From Deltaproteobacteria bacterium (GTDB taxonomy: Bacteria; Desulfobacterota; Desulfobulbia; Desulfobulbales; Desulfobulbaceae), in contig JAJRVA010000058.1 of NCBI GenBank assembly GCA_024277485.1, positions 1-13,547 of the forward strand: 13,547 nt of DNA, read 5' to 3'. A model generated the notes under the pieces. The model was not told where the DNA came from. It did not search any database and saw nothing but the letters and a program-made list of their open reading frames with translations. The translations under genes and the position numbers were made by a program. Below are positions 1-9,151 of the stretch, one piece after another (positions within the stretch are counted from its first letter, which is position 1; the number at the start of each line of letters is the position of its first letter).

Positions 1-1603
<1,603 letters not shown>

Positions 1604-1614
<11 letters not shown>

Positions 1615-2215
1615 TGAGAATGTCCTGAAATGGTACGCGTCCTTCCCTGATACACAGGATTTTCCCATCTTCAACACCGACCAGGGTCGAGCCGCACTTC
1701 CCAGGTGTTTTGCCTCCGTCAAGAATGAAATCAACCTCATCACCAAAAATCGCCCGGACTTCATCCGCTGTAACTGCAGCAGGATGCCCGGATTTGTTGG
1801 CACTGGTGGCTGTAAGGGGGGTCCCGCATGCCTGCAGCAGGGCTGCCGCGACCGGGTGGGGAGAAAGACGGACTCCGACAGTTGCCGTGTTGCCGGTCAG
1901 GATAGACGAGAGTTCACGGCGGGCAGGCAGAACAATGGTTACCGGTCCGGGCCAGAAATGGTCCATCAGCGTACGTGCTGTTTCCGGCACGGAAGAGGCC
2001 AGCATTGCAAGCTGGTCTTCTGATGCAACAAGAACGAGTACCGGCTTAAGTTGCGGTCGCTGCTTCACCCTGAAAAGACGCTGCAGTCCATCCTCGTTGA
2101 ACGGGTCCACCGCCAGGCCGTAATAGGTCTCGGTGGGAAAGGCGACCAGGCCGCCATTATGAATAACAGAGGCGGCTCGCCGGATCTGATCTTCTGCAGT
2201 ACCAGCCGGATTCAC
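1604..2215 (-). CDS. tsaC: L-threonylcarbamoyladenylate synthase, TsaC/YrdC type
   Basis: The enzyme makes threonylcarbamoyl-AMP from threonine, bicarbonate and ATP, the first step of tRNA t6A37 formation in the cytoplasm. The 203 residues form a single YrdC-like domain. Family signatures are PTET at 27-30, the K51/R53 pair in VKQRP, WPGP at 88-91, and SANKSG at 138-143. There is no C-terminal Sua5 domain, so it is the short form. The start is GTG, directly abutting the TGA of purDE (stop 2216-2218) with no spacer, and a GGGAAG stretch just upstream may act as a weak ribosome site. Its own stop lies inside the start of uvrB. A YciO-like paralogue with another role cannot be excluded from sequence alone, but the KxR and SAN motifs favour true TsaC. 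Confidence 0.88.
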
Positions 2216-3988
2216 TCACTTCCCAAGGGCCTTGTTCTTGGCAGCTACCTGGTCAGCCATCTCCCGACTGAACGCTTCAAGTTTTTTTTGTATTTCCGGG
2301 TTGTCAATGCCAATAATACGGGTGGCCAGCACTGCCGCGTTCTTGGCGCCCGCCTTGCCGATGCCCATGGTGGCCACGGGGATGCCCGGCGGCATCTGCA
2401 CGGTGGACAGCAGGGCGTCCAAGCCGTTCAGCGACGAGGCGTCAATGGGCACCCCGATAACCGGTAAATGTGTATGGGCGGCGACCACGCCGGCCAGGTG
2501 GGCGGACATGCCTGCCCCGGCGATTAAAATCTTGATGCCGCGCTCCGCGGCGGCACGGGCATATTCCGCGGTCTGGTCAGGTGTGCGGTGGGCCGAGGAG
2601 ATGGTTACTTCAAACCGGATATTCATCTTTTTCAGAAAATCTGCGGCAGCCTGCATCACCGGCAGATCCGAATCACTGCCCATGAGTATCCCGACCTGGG
2701 GAGCATTTTTCCGGTGCAGCCTGGCAAGGGCGCGATGCCCGATATCACGGCGATAGTAGGCGCCGGACCACTTGATGACATCAACCGCCTTGTAGGCGCT
2801 GTCAATGGCTGCGCTGATATCCCTGCCGATGGCGGTTACCCCCAGGACACGGCCGCCTGAAGTAACAGTCCGCCGGTTTTTGTATGCTGTTCCGGCGTGA
2901 AAAACGACAACGTCCTGTATCTTTTCCGCCTTCACCAGGCCGGTAATGGGTCTGCCGGTGGAATATGTACCCGGATATCCCTGGGAGGCCATGACCACGC
3001 ACACGGTCGGGCGGGGATCTATGTCCAGCTCAAAGGTGTCCAGCCGTTCTTCAAGCGCCGCCTCAATCACATCCACGAGGTCGGAGCGCATCCGCATCAG
3101 CAGGGGCTGGCACTCGGGATCACCGAAGCGGCAGTTGAACTCCAGGACATTCATCCTGTCTCCGTCAATCATCATACCGGCATACAGCATACCTTTGTAG
3201 GGTCTGCCTTCCGCCGCCATTCCCTGGACAGTGGGAATCATGACCTCGTTCATGATTCGCATTTCCAGCTCTTCCGTCAGCACCGGGGCCGGAGAATAGG
3301 CGCCCATCCCGCCGGTATTCGGGCCACGGTCCCCTTCAAACACGGCCTTGTGGTCCTGCGAGGAAGGAAGAGGCAGAACCGTCCTGCCGTCGGTAAAGGC
3401 AATGAACGATGCCTCCTCACCGGTGAGAAATTCCTCAATCACAACCCTGTCCCCGGCATCACCAAAGGCGCGTTCCTTCATGATCAGGTCAACCGCCTTT
3501 TTCGCCTCAGCCTTTGCCCGGCAGACCAGGACCCCCTTGCCGGCGGCCAGGCCGTCCGCCTTGACCACGCAGGGAGCGCCGATCTTGTCGATATATTTCC
3601 GGGCCGGGCCGCGCTTGGAGAACACCTTGTAGGCCGCGCTGGGGATATTATACTTTTTCAGGAAATCCTTGGTAAAGACCTTGCTCCCCTCAAGCTCGGC
3701 GGCAGCGGCGCTGGGGCCGAAAATACGCAGTCCCTTTTTCTCAAAGGCATCAACTATCCCCTTGGTCAGGGGATCTTCCGGACCCACAATGGTCAGGTCA
3801 ATCTTTTTAGAGAGGGCGAACCTGACCAGTCCCTTCACATCACCGGCAGACAGGTCCACACAGGTGGCCATCTTCCTGATCCCGGCATTGCCGGGCGCAC
3901 AGTAGATCCTGCTTACCCTGGGACTCTGTTTTAACTTCCAGACAAATGCATGTTCACGACCACCGGAACCAACTACCAGAACTTTCAT
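2216..3988 (-). CDS. purD: PurD-PurE fusion: GAR synthetase + N5-CAIR mutase
   Basis: This 590-residue protein joins two enzymes of IMP synthesis that act at separate steps. Residues 1 to about 424 are phosphoribosylamine-glycine ligase (PurD, ATP-grasp): GSGGREHA at 7-14, GPNTGGMGAYSP near 223-234, EFNCRFGDPE near 283-292, and the usual PurD ending RRDIGHRAL. After a linker of only about six residues, residues 430-590 are class I PurE, with GSDSD at 437-441, SAHRTP at 465-470 and GAGMSAHLAG near 491-500. SAHRTP points to the mutase (class I) rather than AIR carboxylase, so PurK should be encoded elsewhere. A GTG at 4000 is in frame, but I chose ATG 3988: GGAG lies six bases upstream and the protein then begins directly with the Rossmann strand MKVLVVGSGG. 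The gene heads an operon with tsaC and uvrB. Confidence 0.95.
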   Translation of the reverse strand: MKVLVVGSGGREHAFVWKLKQSPRVSRIYCAPGNAGIRKMATCVDLSAGDVKGLVRFALSKKIDLTIVGPEDPLTKGIVDAFEKKGLRIFGPSAAAAELEGSKVFTKDFLKKYNIPSAAYKVFSKRGPARKYIDKIGAPCVVKADGLAAGKGVLVCRAKAEAKKAVDLIMKERAFGDAGDRVVIEEFLTGEEASFIAFTDGRTVLPLPSSQDHKAVFEGDRGPNTGGMGAYSPAPVLTEELEMRIMNEVMIPTVQGMAAEGRPYKGMLYAGMMIDGDRMNVLEFNCRFGDPECQPLLMRMRSDLVDVIEAALEERLDTFELDIDPRPTVCVVMASQGYPGTYSTGRPITGLVKAEKIQDVVVFHAGTAYKNRRTVTSGGRVLGVTAIGRDISAAIDSAYKAVDVIKWSGAYYRRDIGHRALARLHRKNAPQVGILMGSDSDLPVMQAAADFLKKMNIRFEVTISSAHRTPDQTAEYARAAAERGIKILIAGAGMSAHLAGVVAAHTHLPVIGVPIDASSLNGLDALLSTVQMPPGIPVATMGIGKAGAKNAAVLATRIIGIDNPEIQKKLEAFSREMADQVAAKNKALGK

Positions 3989-4049
3989 ACCAGTCTCCAC
4001 TGAATTTTTTATATACTACAGGAATATCCGTATCCAGCCTGAGAACGTA

Positions 4050-4078
4050 CATATATACAAAACCCATTCGTTGGTCAA
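4050..4078 (-). promoter_or_regulatory. Putative sigma-70 promoter of the purDE-tsaC-uvrB operon
   Basis: Read on the minus strand, TTGACC (4078-4073) and TATATG (4055-4050) are separated by 17 bases. The transcript would start near 4043 and have a leader of about 55 bases before ATG 3988. The match is good, but the promoter is assigned by eye only. Confidence 0.55.
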
Positions 4079-4200
4079 GTCTCCAGAAACTCATTTGAAA
4101 AACAGAGTTACAGGTAAGTTACCGCACTGGCGTAAAGAATCGACATCCGGCACAACCTGTTCGGATCAATTACATTAATGAAAAACAATCTCTATTTTAC

Positions 4201-4230
4201 TTGACACGGTGTCTCCCTCTCTGGTAACTT
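4201..4230 (+). promoter_or_regulatory. Putative sigma-70 promoter of the FadR-like regulator gene
   Basis: A perfect TTGACA (4201-4206) is followed after 18 bases by TAACTT (4225-4230), a weak -10. The predicted transcription start, near 4237, falls inside the palindromic operator at 4235-4252, the usual position for autorepression. Between this promoter and the divergent purDE promoter, 4079-4200 holds no gene. It contains one short perfect inverted repeat, GGTAA-G-TTACC (4113-4123), of unknown meaning. Confidence 0.5.
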
Positions 4231-4234
4231 CGGC

Positions 4235-4252
4235 TGAATGAGTACTCATTCT
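4235..4252. promoter_or_regulatory. FadR-type palindromic operator
   Basis: Bases 4236-4251 form a perfect 16-base palindrome, GAATGAGTACTCATTC. With its flanks, the 18 bases TGAATGAGTACTCATTCT match the Bacillus subtilis FadR consensus as I recall it (TGAATGAMTANTCATTCA) at all but two positions. The site lies just downstream of the predicted -10 of the gene whose product is itself FadR-like, which supports autorepression. Binding is an inference. Confidence 0.75.
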
Positions 4253-4287
4253 TTTTGATATCCAAAGCCAATCTTGATTTCTACCTG

Positions 4288-4881
4288 ATGAAAACAGCAG
4301 ATAAGCACAGCAAAATAATCCGGGCTGCGACAAAGGTTTTTGCCAAAAAAGGTTTTTTCAATGCCAGGATTTCGGACATTGCGAAAGAGGCAAAGGTTGC
4401 TGACGGGACCATATATCTCTACTTCAACAACAAGTACGATATGCTGCTGTCGGTTTTTGAGGAAAAAATCGGCAAGCTTGTGGACCAGATAAATTCCCAG
4501 ATCGAAAAAGAGGATGACCCGCGCCGCATGCTGGAGCTGTTCATAGCCAATCACCTCAGGGAAATGAAAAAGAATAAAAACCTTGCCGAGGTGATCCAGA
4601 TTGAACTCCGCCAGACCAACAAGATGATCAAGGACTACCGGAACAACAGGTTCAGCGAGTACCTGAATATTATTTCAACGATCATCAAGGAGGGGCAGAA
4701 GAAAAAAGTCTTTCGCCAGGACATCCTGCCCGGCATTGCCAAGAGGGCCATATTCGGAGCCCTGGATGAAATAGCCAGGATATGGAACATCAACATAGAC
4801 TCCGAATACGCCATAGAAGAAACCGAGCATCAGGTTATCAGAATTTTTCTCGTGGGAGTGCTGGAAAACCCGGGCGGGTGA
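4288..4881 (+). CDS. fadR: TetR-family repressor, FadR (YsiA)-like
   Basis: A 197-residue one-component repressor. The N-terminal TetR helix-turn-helix spans about residues 8-55; its recognition region AKVADGTIYLYFNNK (35-49) is very close to Bacillus FadR. Similarity continues beyond the DNA-binding domain (SVFEEKIGK at 55-63, NLAEVIQIELRQTN at 98-111, IFGALDE at 155-161). This argues for the same ligand class, long-chain acyl-CoA, and for control of fatty-acid beta-oxidation. An in-frame TTG at 4255 would add 11 residues, but ATG 4288 aligns with the start of Bacillus FadR. Neither start has a clear Shine-Dalgarno sequence. No fatty-acid genes are adjacent, so its regulon must lie elsewhere; the operator at 4235-4252 suggests autoregulation. 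Acyl-CoA response is inferred from family resemblance. Confidence 0.85.
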   Translation: MKTADKHSKIIRAATKVFAKKGFFNARISDIAKEAKVADGTIYLYFNNKYDMLLSVFEEKIGKLVDQINSQIEKEDDPRRMLELFIANHLREMKKNKNLAEVIQIELRQTNKMIKDYRNNRFSEYLNIISTIIKEGQKKKVFRQDILPGIAKRAIFGALDEIARIWNINIDSEYAIEETEHQVIRIFLVGVLENPGG

Positions 4882-4887
4882 TGAAAC

Positions 4888-4908
4888 GGCGGGCCTGAGG
4901 ATGCCGCC
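4888..4908. terminator. Weak hairpin in the fadR/greA convergent gap
   Basis: GGCGG (4888-4892) can pair with CCGCC (4904-4908) across an 11-base loop, seven bases after the fadR stop. There is no T-run on either side, so it is only a doubtful terminator for this convergent pair. Confidence 0.2.
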
Positions 4909-4929
4909 ATGCAATGTATTTACTCACAG

Positions 4930-4958
4930 CCTAATAGCCTTCAACCTAAAACCTAAAA
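4930..4958 (-). repeat. Period-7 repeat, copy 1, just 3' of greA
   Basis: On the plus strand the units are CCTAATAG, then CCTTCAA, CCTAAAA and CCTAAAA, the last three in strict seven-base phase. It begins three bases beyond the greA stop codon. On the greA strand it reads as GGTTTTA and GGTTGAAGG-like units. It is the most AT-rich of the four copies in this window. Confidence 0.65.
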
Positions 4959-4961
4959 CTC

Positions 4962-5447
4962 TCATGCCCTGTCCGAGGCATTGATATCAACCACCTCGAA
5001 TTCTCTTTCTCCCCCCGGTGTCCTGGCCAACACCTCATCGCCGACTGATTTACCCAGGATAGACTGTCCCAGGGGGGACAGGACGGAGATGGAACCGTTC
5101 TTCACATCCGCCTCTTCAGGGCCCAGGAGCTGGTAGGTTATCTCCTCGTCCGTTTCCATATCCATCAGGGTGACCACGGTACCGAAAACAGCCCGGTTGC
5201 ACTCGACAGTCGAGCAGTCAATGACCTCGGCGCGAACCAGCTTGTCCTTCAGCTCCAGTATGCGCCCCTCGATCATCCCCTGCCGCTCCTTGGCCGCGTG
5301 GTACTCGGCATTCTCACTCAGGTCCCCATGGGCACGGGCCACCTCGATGGCCCGGACCACATCAATCCTGTCCACTCTTTCCAGTTTCTCCAATTCATCC
5401 CGCAACCGTTCATAACCGGCCCGGGACATTGGAATTCGTGTTACCAT
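4962..5447 (-). CDS. greA: Transcription elongation factor GreA
   Basis: GreA binds the secondary channel of RNA polymerase and stimulates cleavage of backtracked transcripts, releasing stalled complexes. The 161 residues match the normal family length. The N-terminal coiled coil (about 8-77) carries the catalytic tip motif HGDLSENAEYHAAKE, with acidic D42 and E45 in the places of E. coli D41 and E44. The C-terminal FKBP-like domain runs from about 85 to 158 (LLGPEEAD, SPLGQSILGKSVGDEV). ATG 5447 is preceded by GGAGGA at a good distance. The second Met (residue 7) is less likely, because the full N-terminus aligns with E. coli GreA. An extended -10 promoter lies directly upstream, so the gene may be transcribed on its own as well as from the lipoprotein gene. 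Confidence 0.97.
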   Translation of the reverse strand: MVTRIPMSRAGYERLRDELEKLERVDRIDVVRAIEVARAHGDLSENAEYHAAKERQGMIEGRILELKDKLVRAEVIDCSTVECNRAVFGTVVTLMDMETDEEITYQLLGPEEADVKNGSISVLSPLGQSILGKSVGDEVLARTPGGEREFEVVDINASDRA

Positions 5448-5465
5448 CTGTTTCTGTCCTCCGTT

Positions 5466-5474
5466 ATTATAGCA
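5466..5474 (-). promoter_or_regulatory. Extended -10 promoter candidate for greA
   Basis: The minus strand reads TGCTATAAT, a perfect extended -10, 19-27 bases before the greA ATG; no convincing -35 is present (ACCAAA at 17-base spacing). A start six or seven bases downstream would fall within the GGAGGA ribosome site at 5462-5457, leaving only part of it in the transcript. Confidence 0.4.
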
Positions 5475-5530
5475 TCATTTATATGTTCTTTGGTGTACAA
5501 GGATCTCCCCAAAACTACTTCCACCCTCTC

Positions 5531-5558
5531 CCTTCAACCTTCCACCTTCAACCTTCCC
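5531..5558 (-). repeat. Period-7 repeat, copy 2, over the lipoprotein stop codon
   Basis: Four strictly in-phase heptads on the plus strand: CCTTCAA, CCTTCCA, CCTTCAA, CCTTCCC. This is the cleanest copy. It covers the TGA (5550-5548) of the TPR lipoprotein gene and its last codons (Gly-Glu-Gly), then continues into the gap before greA. Confidence 0.75.
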
Positions 5559-6882
5559 CACGAATCCTGTCCAGCAGGTCTTGCAGTTCCATACCCCGTC
5601 CCCTTTGCTCAAGTAATCCAGCCAGTTCTTTTAATGACTTTTCGTCATGGGGATTTTCCTCAACGATCAGGGTAAGGACCTCGATAAGTTCATCGAACTT
5701 GCCTTTTTCCCGCAGGATACCGGCGATTTCGTGATACACACCGGGCCTGTCCGATGTCACCTTGACCAGGTCCTGCCAGAGCTGTTGACTGCCGTCATTT
5801 TCCACCAGCACGACCAGGTCCTTTGCAAGCTGCTTCTGGGCAAGCCTCTTTTTCTGCAGGACATTGCGGTTTGCCGGCTGCACGGCAAGAATATATTCAT
5901 AATACTCAAGGGCCCTGTCAATCCTGCCCAGCCTGGCATTCAACTCGGCTGCCGTTTCGAGCAGACCGGTATCATGGGGTGTTTTTTTCAGCAGGACTTC
6001 TACGTGCTTCAGGCTCATTCTCCACATCTGTCTGTCCCGGTAATACCGGTAGAGCTGGGTATGCGCTTCGATATTGTCCGGATCGACGGATACAAGCTGC
6101 TGCCAGTATCCGGCGGCAGCATCCATGTGGCCCTGTTTTTCCTGCAAAAGGGCCTGGAGCCGAAAATAAACATCATCCAGGGTCCCCTGTTCAAGCCCTG
6201 CAAGGACCTTTTCCGCCTTGTCAAGCTGTCCCTCTTCAATCGCGAGCGCTGCCAGCTCCACCTGCCATCCTGTGTTATCAGGCTGCAGATTTATCAGCTG
6301 TTCAAGATAAGGAATTATATCCCCTGCATCTCTTTTCTGCAGCTTGAGGGCCATGACCAGGCCTTCAAGCACCGGAACAATTTCCGTTTCATCCGGTGCC
6401 GACGAATACAGCTGTTCGTATTCCTGAATCGCGGGGTCGAGTTTGCCGACTGCAACATAAAGCCTGGCCCGTGCCAGACGATACTCTCTGTTGTCAGGCT
6501 GGTTGACGATCAGTTTATCAAGCTGCTCATCTGCTGAAGGCCATCGTTCAAAATGAAGCAGAAGCGTTGTATACTCCCAGCGTGCCTCGTCAACATTTTC
6601 CTTCTCCGCAAGGAGGAGCTCGTACTGCACAAGTGCTTGCCGGAATTTCTTTTCGCGATACAGCGCCCGCGCAAGATCCCAGTTTTTTTTCCAGTCCGGT
6701 GACAGGGTTTCCTCATACCTGATTTCACGGTCAGGAACAGCCAGTGCCAGGCGTTGCTCTCCCACCTTGAGTAAACCAGTCTCCCCGGCCTGGACACCGG
6801 ACGCGGAACCACAGGCTGACAGCATCAGCACCGCAGCCGCTGCCAGTGTTAATCGCGGGGATATATGTAGTGAAATAATCAT
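5548..6882 (-). CDS. TPR-repeat lipoprotein of unknown function
   Basis: A 444-residue predicted lipoprotein. ATG 6882 opens a clear type II signal peptide: a short n-region, a hydrophobic core LTLAAAAVLML, and the lipobox LSAC with Cys24 as the lipidated residue. From about residue 60 to the end there are back-to-back helical pairs with TPR spacing, for example LARALYREKKFRQALVQYEL and ARLYVAVGKLDPAIQEYEQL. The protein is therefore an exported scaffold for protein-protein contacts, anchored in the inner or outer membrane. A TTG at 6921 is in frame but would put 13 extra residues before the signal peptide and overlap the aminotransferase gene. The chosen start is 16 bases after that gene's stop; its Shine-Dalgarno is poor. 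Such proteins often accompany polysaccharide export or secretion genes, and the sugar aminotransferase upstream fits, but no specific role can be given. Confidence 0.85.
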   Translation of the reverse strand: MIISLHISPRLTLAAAAVLMLSACGSASGVQAGETGLLKVGEQRLALAVPDREIRYEETLSPDWKKNWDLARALYREKKFRQALVQYELLLAEKENVDEARWEYTTLLLHFERWPSADEQLDKLIVNQPDNREYRLARARLYVAVGKLDPAIQEYEQLYSSAPDETEIVPVLEGLVMALKLQKRDAGDIIPYLEQLINLQPDNTGWQVELAALAIEEGQLDKAEKVLAGLEQGTLDDVYFRLQALLQEKQGHMDAAAGYWQQLVSVDPDNIEAHTQLYRYYRDRQMWRMSLKHVEVLLKKTPHDTGLLETAAELNARLGRIDRALEYYEYILAVQPANRNVLQKKRLAQKQLAKDLVVLVENDGSQQLWQDLVKVTSDRPGVYHEIAGILREKGKFDELIEVLTLIVEENPHDEKSLKELAGLLEQRGRGMELQDLLDRIRGEG

Positions 6883-6898
6883 CCAGGAATCCGTGTCA

Positions 6899-8083
6899 TC
6901 ACCTGTGGTAAAACCGGGCAATCTTCTCGACTACATATTCCTGCTGCGAGGCTTCCAGCTCCGGGTAAACAGGCAAGGCCAGTGTCTCCCGGGCGGCCTG
7001 CTCAGATACCGGAAAGGAGCTCTCCTGAAAGCCGTAAGGTTTCAGGCATTCCTGGCGGTGCAGGCTCAGCGGGTAATAGACTTCGCATCCTATGTTGTTC
7101 TGCCTGAGATACTCACGCAGACCGTCACGTTCAGGCACCCGGATGATAAACTGATTGTAAATATGGAAATTGTGCTGTGCACCATTATCCGCATCCGCAT
7201 ATACTGCGGACGGCAGGGTAACGATCTCACCACTCAGACCGGCGCCGGCGAACAGTTGGCGGTACAGAGCCGCATTCCGCCGCCTCGCCGTGTGCCAGTC
7301 CTCAAGATGCTTCAACTTTATCTGCAGCACACTTGCCTGAACCGGGTCAAGCCGGAAATTACCGCCGATCATGGTATGATAATATTTTGGTCTGGCCCCA
7401 TGGTTACGAAGCGACTTCAGCCTGGCGGCAAAGGATTTATCCTGCGTGATCACCATGCCGCCGTCTCCGATTCCGCCCAGGTTTTTGCTGGGAAAAAAAG
7501 AAAAACAGCCGTCAATACCCATTGATCCGGCACGATGCCAGACAGTTTCATTGTCCCCTGTAACAACACACTCAGCGCCGATAGCCTGGGCGGCATCTTC
7601 AATGACAGGCAGTTCAAACCGGTCGGCCAGTTCCATTATACTCTGCATGTCGGCGCACTGACCAAAAAGATGTACCGGCATAAGGGCCTTGATCTTGTTC
7701 CCATTCTTCCTGTCAGCTTCCAGCGCTTCGAGCATGCGGACCGGGTCGATATTCATTGAACCCGGCTCGATGTCCGCAAAAACAGGTCTGGCGCCGACAC
7801 GCAGGATCGACCCCATGGTTGCAAAAAATGTATACGGGGTGGTCAGAACCAGGTCTCCGGGTCCTATTCCAAGCCCCATAAGGCTTATCAACAGGGCATC
7901 GGTTCCGCTTGACACGCCAACGGCAAAGCCTGCGCCGCAGTACCCTGCCACTGATTCCTCGAACCCGGTCACCTCGGGCCCTAAAATAAACCGTGTTGAG
8001 TCGATAACACCGGTTACAGCCTCTATCAACTCCTCACGAAGAGCATTTATCTGCGGCTTTAAATCAAGCAAAGGTACATGCAT
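6899..8083 (-). CDS. DegT/DnrJ/EryC1-family PLP sugar aminotransferase
   Basis: A 394-residue type I fold PLP enzyme of the family that transaminates keto groups of nucleotide-linked sugars (WbpE, PglE and DesV are examples). Motifs: SGTDAL (59-64) for phosphate binding, EDAAQAIGA with PLP-contacting Asp163, and SFFPSKNLGGIGDGG with the Schiff-base Lys200. The C-terminal part has GCEVYYPLSLHRQ, common in WbpE-like members. In-frame TTG (8101) and ATG (8095) starts exist. I chose ATG 8083, because family members usually begin right before the VPLLDLKPQ motif and GGAA lies six bases upstream. The likely role is an amino-sugar for surface polysaccharide or glycoprotein; the substrate cannot be read from sequence. 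It lies 85 bases after rpoH and just before the TPR lipoprotein, probably in one transcript. Confidence 0.9.
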   Translation of the reverse strand: MHVPLLDLKPQINALREELIEAVTGVIDSTRFILGPEVTGFEESVAGYCGAGFAVGVSSGTDALLISLMGLGIGPGDLVLTTPYTFFATMGSILRVGARPVFADIEPGSMNIDPVRMLEALEADRKNGNKIKALMPVHLFGQCADMQSIMELADRFELPVIEDAAQAIGAECVVTGDNETVWHRAGSMGIDGCFSFFPSKNLGGIGDGGMVITQDKSFAARLKSLRNHGARPKYYHTMIGGNFRLDPVQASVLQIKLKHLEDWHTARRRNAALYRQLFAGAGLSGEIVTLPSAVYADADNGAQHNFHIYNQFIIRVPERDGLREYLRQNNIGCEVYYPLSLHRQECLKPYGFQESSFPVSEQAARETLALPVYPELEASQQEYVVEKIARFYHR

Positions 8084-8168
8084 TGTGGTTTCCATATTCA
8101 ATTATTTATGAAGAAAACATCAGGTAAACAATACGAGGTTGTGGCAGGGTGTGATTTCAGGAATCAGA

Positions 8169-9149
8169 CTAACCGGAGTTGGTCTTCAGGACCATGTGGT
8201 CACCACTGAAAAAATCTTTGACATCAGGCATGACCTTTTCAAAGTGTTTTCTCAGCTTCTTCAGGAGATTCGCCTCTATCTGGCGGACGCGTTCCCGGGA
8301 AATACCGAACTGATCGGCTATGGTCTGCAGCGTCTGCGGTTCATCGTTGAGCAGCCTTGTCGCAAGTATCACCTGCTCTTTTTCGTTGAGCTGCCCTTTC
8401 AGATCGCCCAGAATTTCCGCAAGCCGGTCACGTATTTCCTGGCTGGCCACTATTTCTTCAATACCCGGCCCTTCCTGGGGCAGGAAGCTTTTCTGTTCAT
8501 CCTCGGAATCATTGCGGACAGGGCTTTCAAGGGAAACCTCCCAGTTGTCCATCCGCTGACCCATTTCAACAATTTCGCTCTCCTTGACCTTCAGCCTTTC
8601 AGCAAGAAGTTTCACCTCCGGCTTGAAGCCCTGGGCCTCCAGCAGCTTTTTTTCCTTGTTCAGACTGAAAAAAAGTTTTCTCTGCGCCTGGGTCGTGCCG
8701 ATTTTCACGAGACGCCAGTTATCCATGATAAACTTGAGGATATAGGCGCGGATCCAGTACGCGGCATAGTAGGAGAACTTGACCCCCCTGTAGGGATCAA
8801 ATTTCCTGGTCGCCTGGACCAGGCCCACGTTGCCCTCCTGCAGCAGGTCCATGAAATTCTGCATCCAGTATTTCTGAAAATCCATGGCCACCTTGACGAC
8901 CAGCCTGAGATTGGACGAAACAAGCCGGTAGGCGGCATCCGGGTCGCCTTCCTCCCGGAAACGGATGGCCAGCTCTTCGGTCTCCTCCCTTGTCAGCAGC
9001 TCATACTGGCTGATTTCCTGGAGATACCTGTGCAGGGCCGGGTTGCTCAGGGCAGGAAGATTTGCGTCTTCGGACATAACAACAAGCGGGTGCTGTTCGT
9101 CGAAATCCGCTTTTATATTTTTTTCCTTGGTGGTCATGACCTGTTGCAT
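8169..9149 (-). CDS. rpoH: RNA polymerase sigma-32 (heat-shock) factor RpoH
   Basis: An alternative sigma factor of group 3, directing RNA polymerase to heat-shock promoters. Region 2 runs about 76-147 (NLRLVVKVA, DLLQEGNVGLVQATRKFDP, WIRAYI). It is followed by the RpoH box QRKLFF at 156-161, the mark that separates RpoH from housekeeping and flagellar sigmas. Region 4.2 has the helix-turn-helix TLQTIADQFGISRERVRQIE (273-292). At 326 residues it is longer than E. coli RpoH (284), with roughly 25 extra residues at each end. The start is uncertain: ATG 9149 has AAGG only 20 bases upstream, ATG 9137 has AGG too close, and ATG 9077 has none. The leader carries two hairpins described separately. 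The aminotransferase and lipoprotein genes follow on the same strand. Confidence 0.93.
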   Translation of the reverse strand: MQQVMTTKEKNIKADFDEQHPLVVMSEDANLPALSNPALHRYLQEISQYELLTREETEELAIRFREEGDPDAAYRLVSSNLRLVVKVAMDFQKYWMQNFMDLLQEGNVGLVQATRKFDPYRGVKFSYYAAYWIRAYILKFIMDNWRLVKIGTTQAQRKLFFSLNKEKKLLEAQGFKPEVKLLAERLKVKESEIVEMGQRMDNWEVSLESPVRNDSEDEQKSFLPQEGPGIEEIVASQEIRDRLAEILGDLKGQLNEKEQVILATRLLNDEPQTLQTIADQFGISRERVRQIEANLLKKLRKHFEKVMPDVKDFFSGDHMVLKTNSG

Positions 9150-9151
9150 AC

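Noticed and set aside
2897..3934. 345-codon plus-strand frame opposite purDE
   Set aside because: It is a shadow of the ATP-grasp gene, without a ribosome site or domain.
8196..8206. Inverted repeat GTGGT-C-ACCAC
   Set aside because: It lies within the last codons of rpoH and is explained by coding sequence. There is no T-run to make it a terminator.
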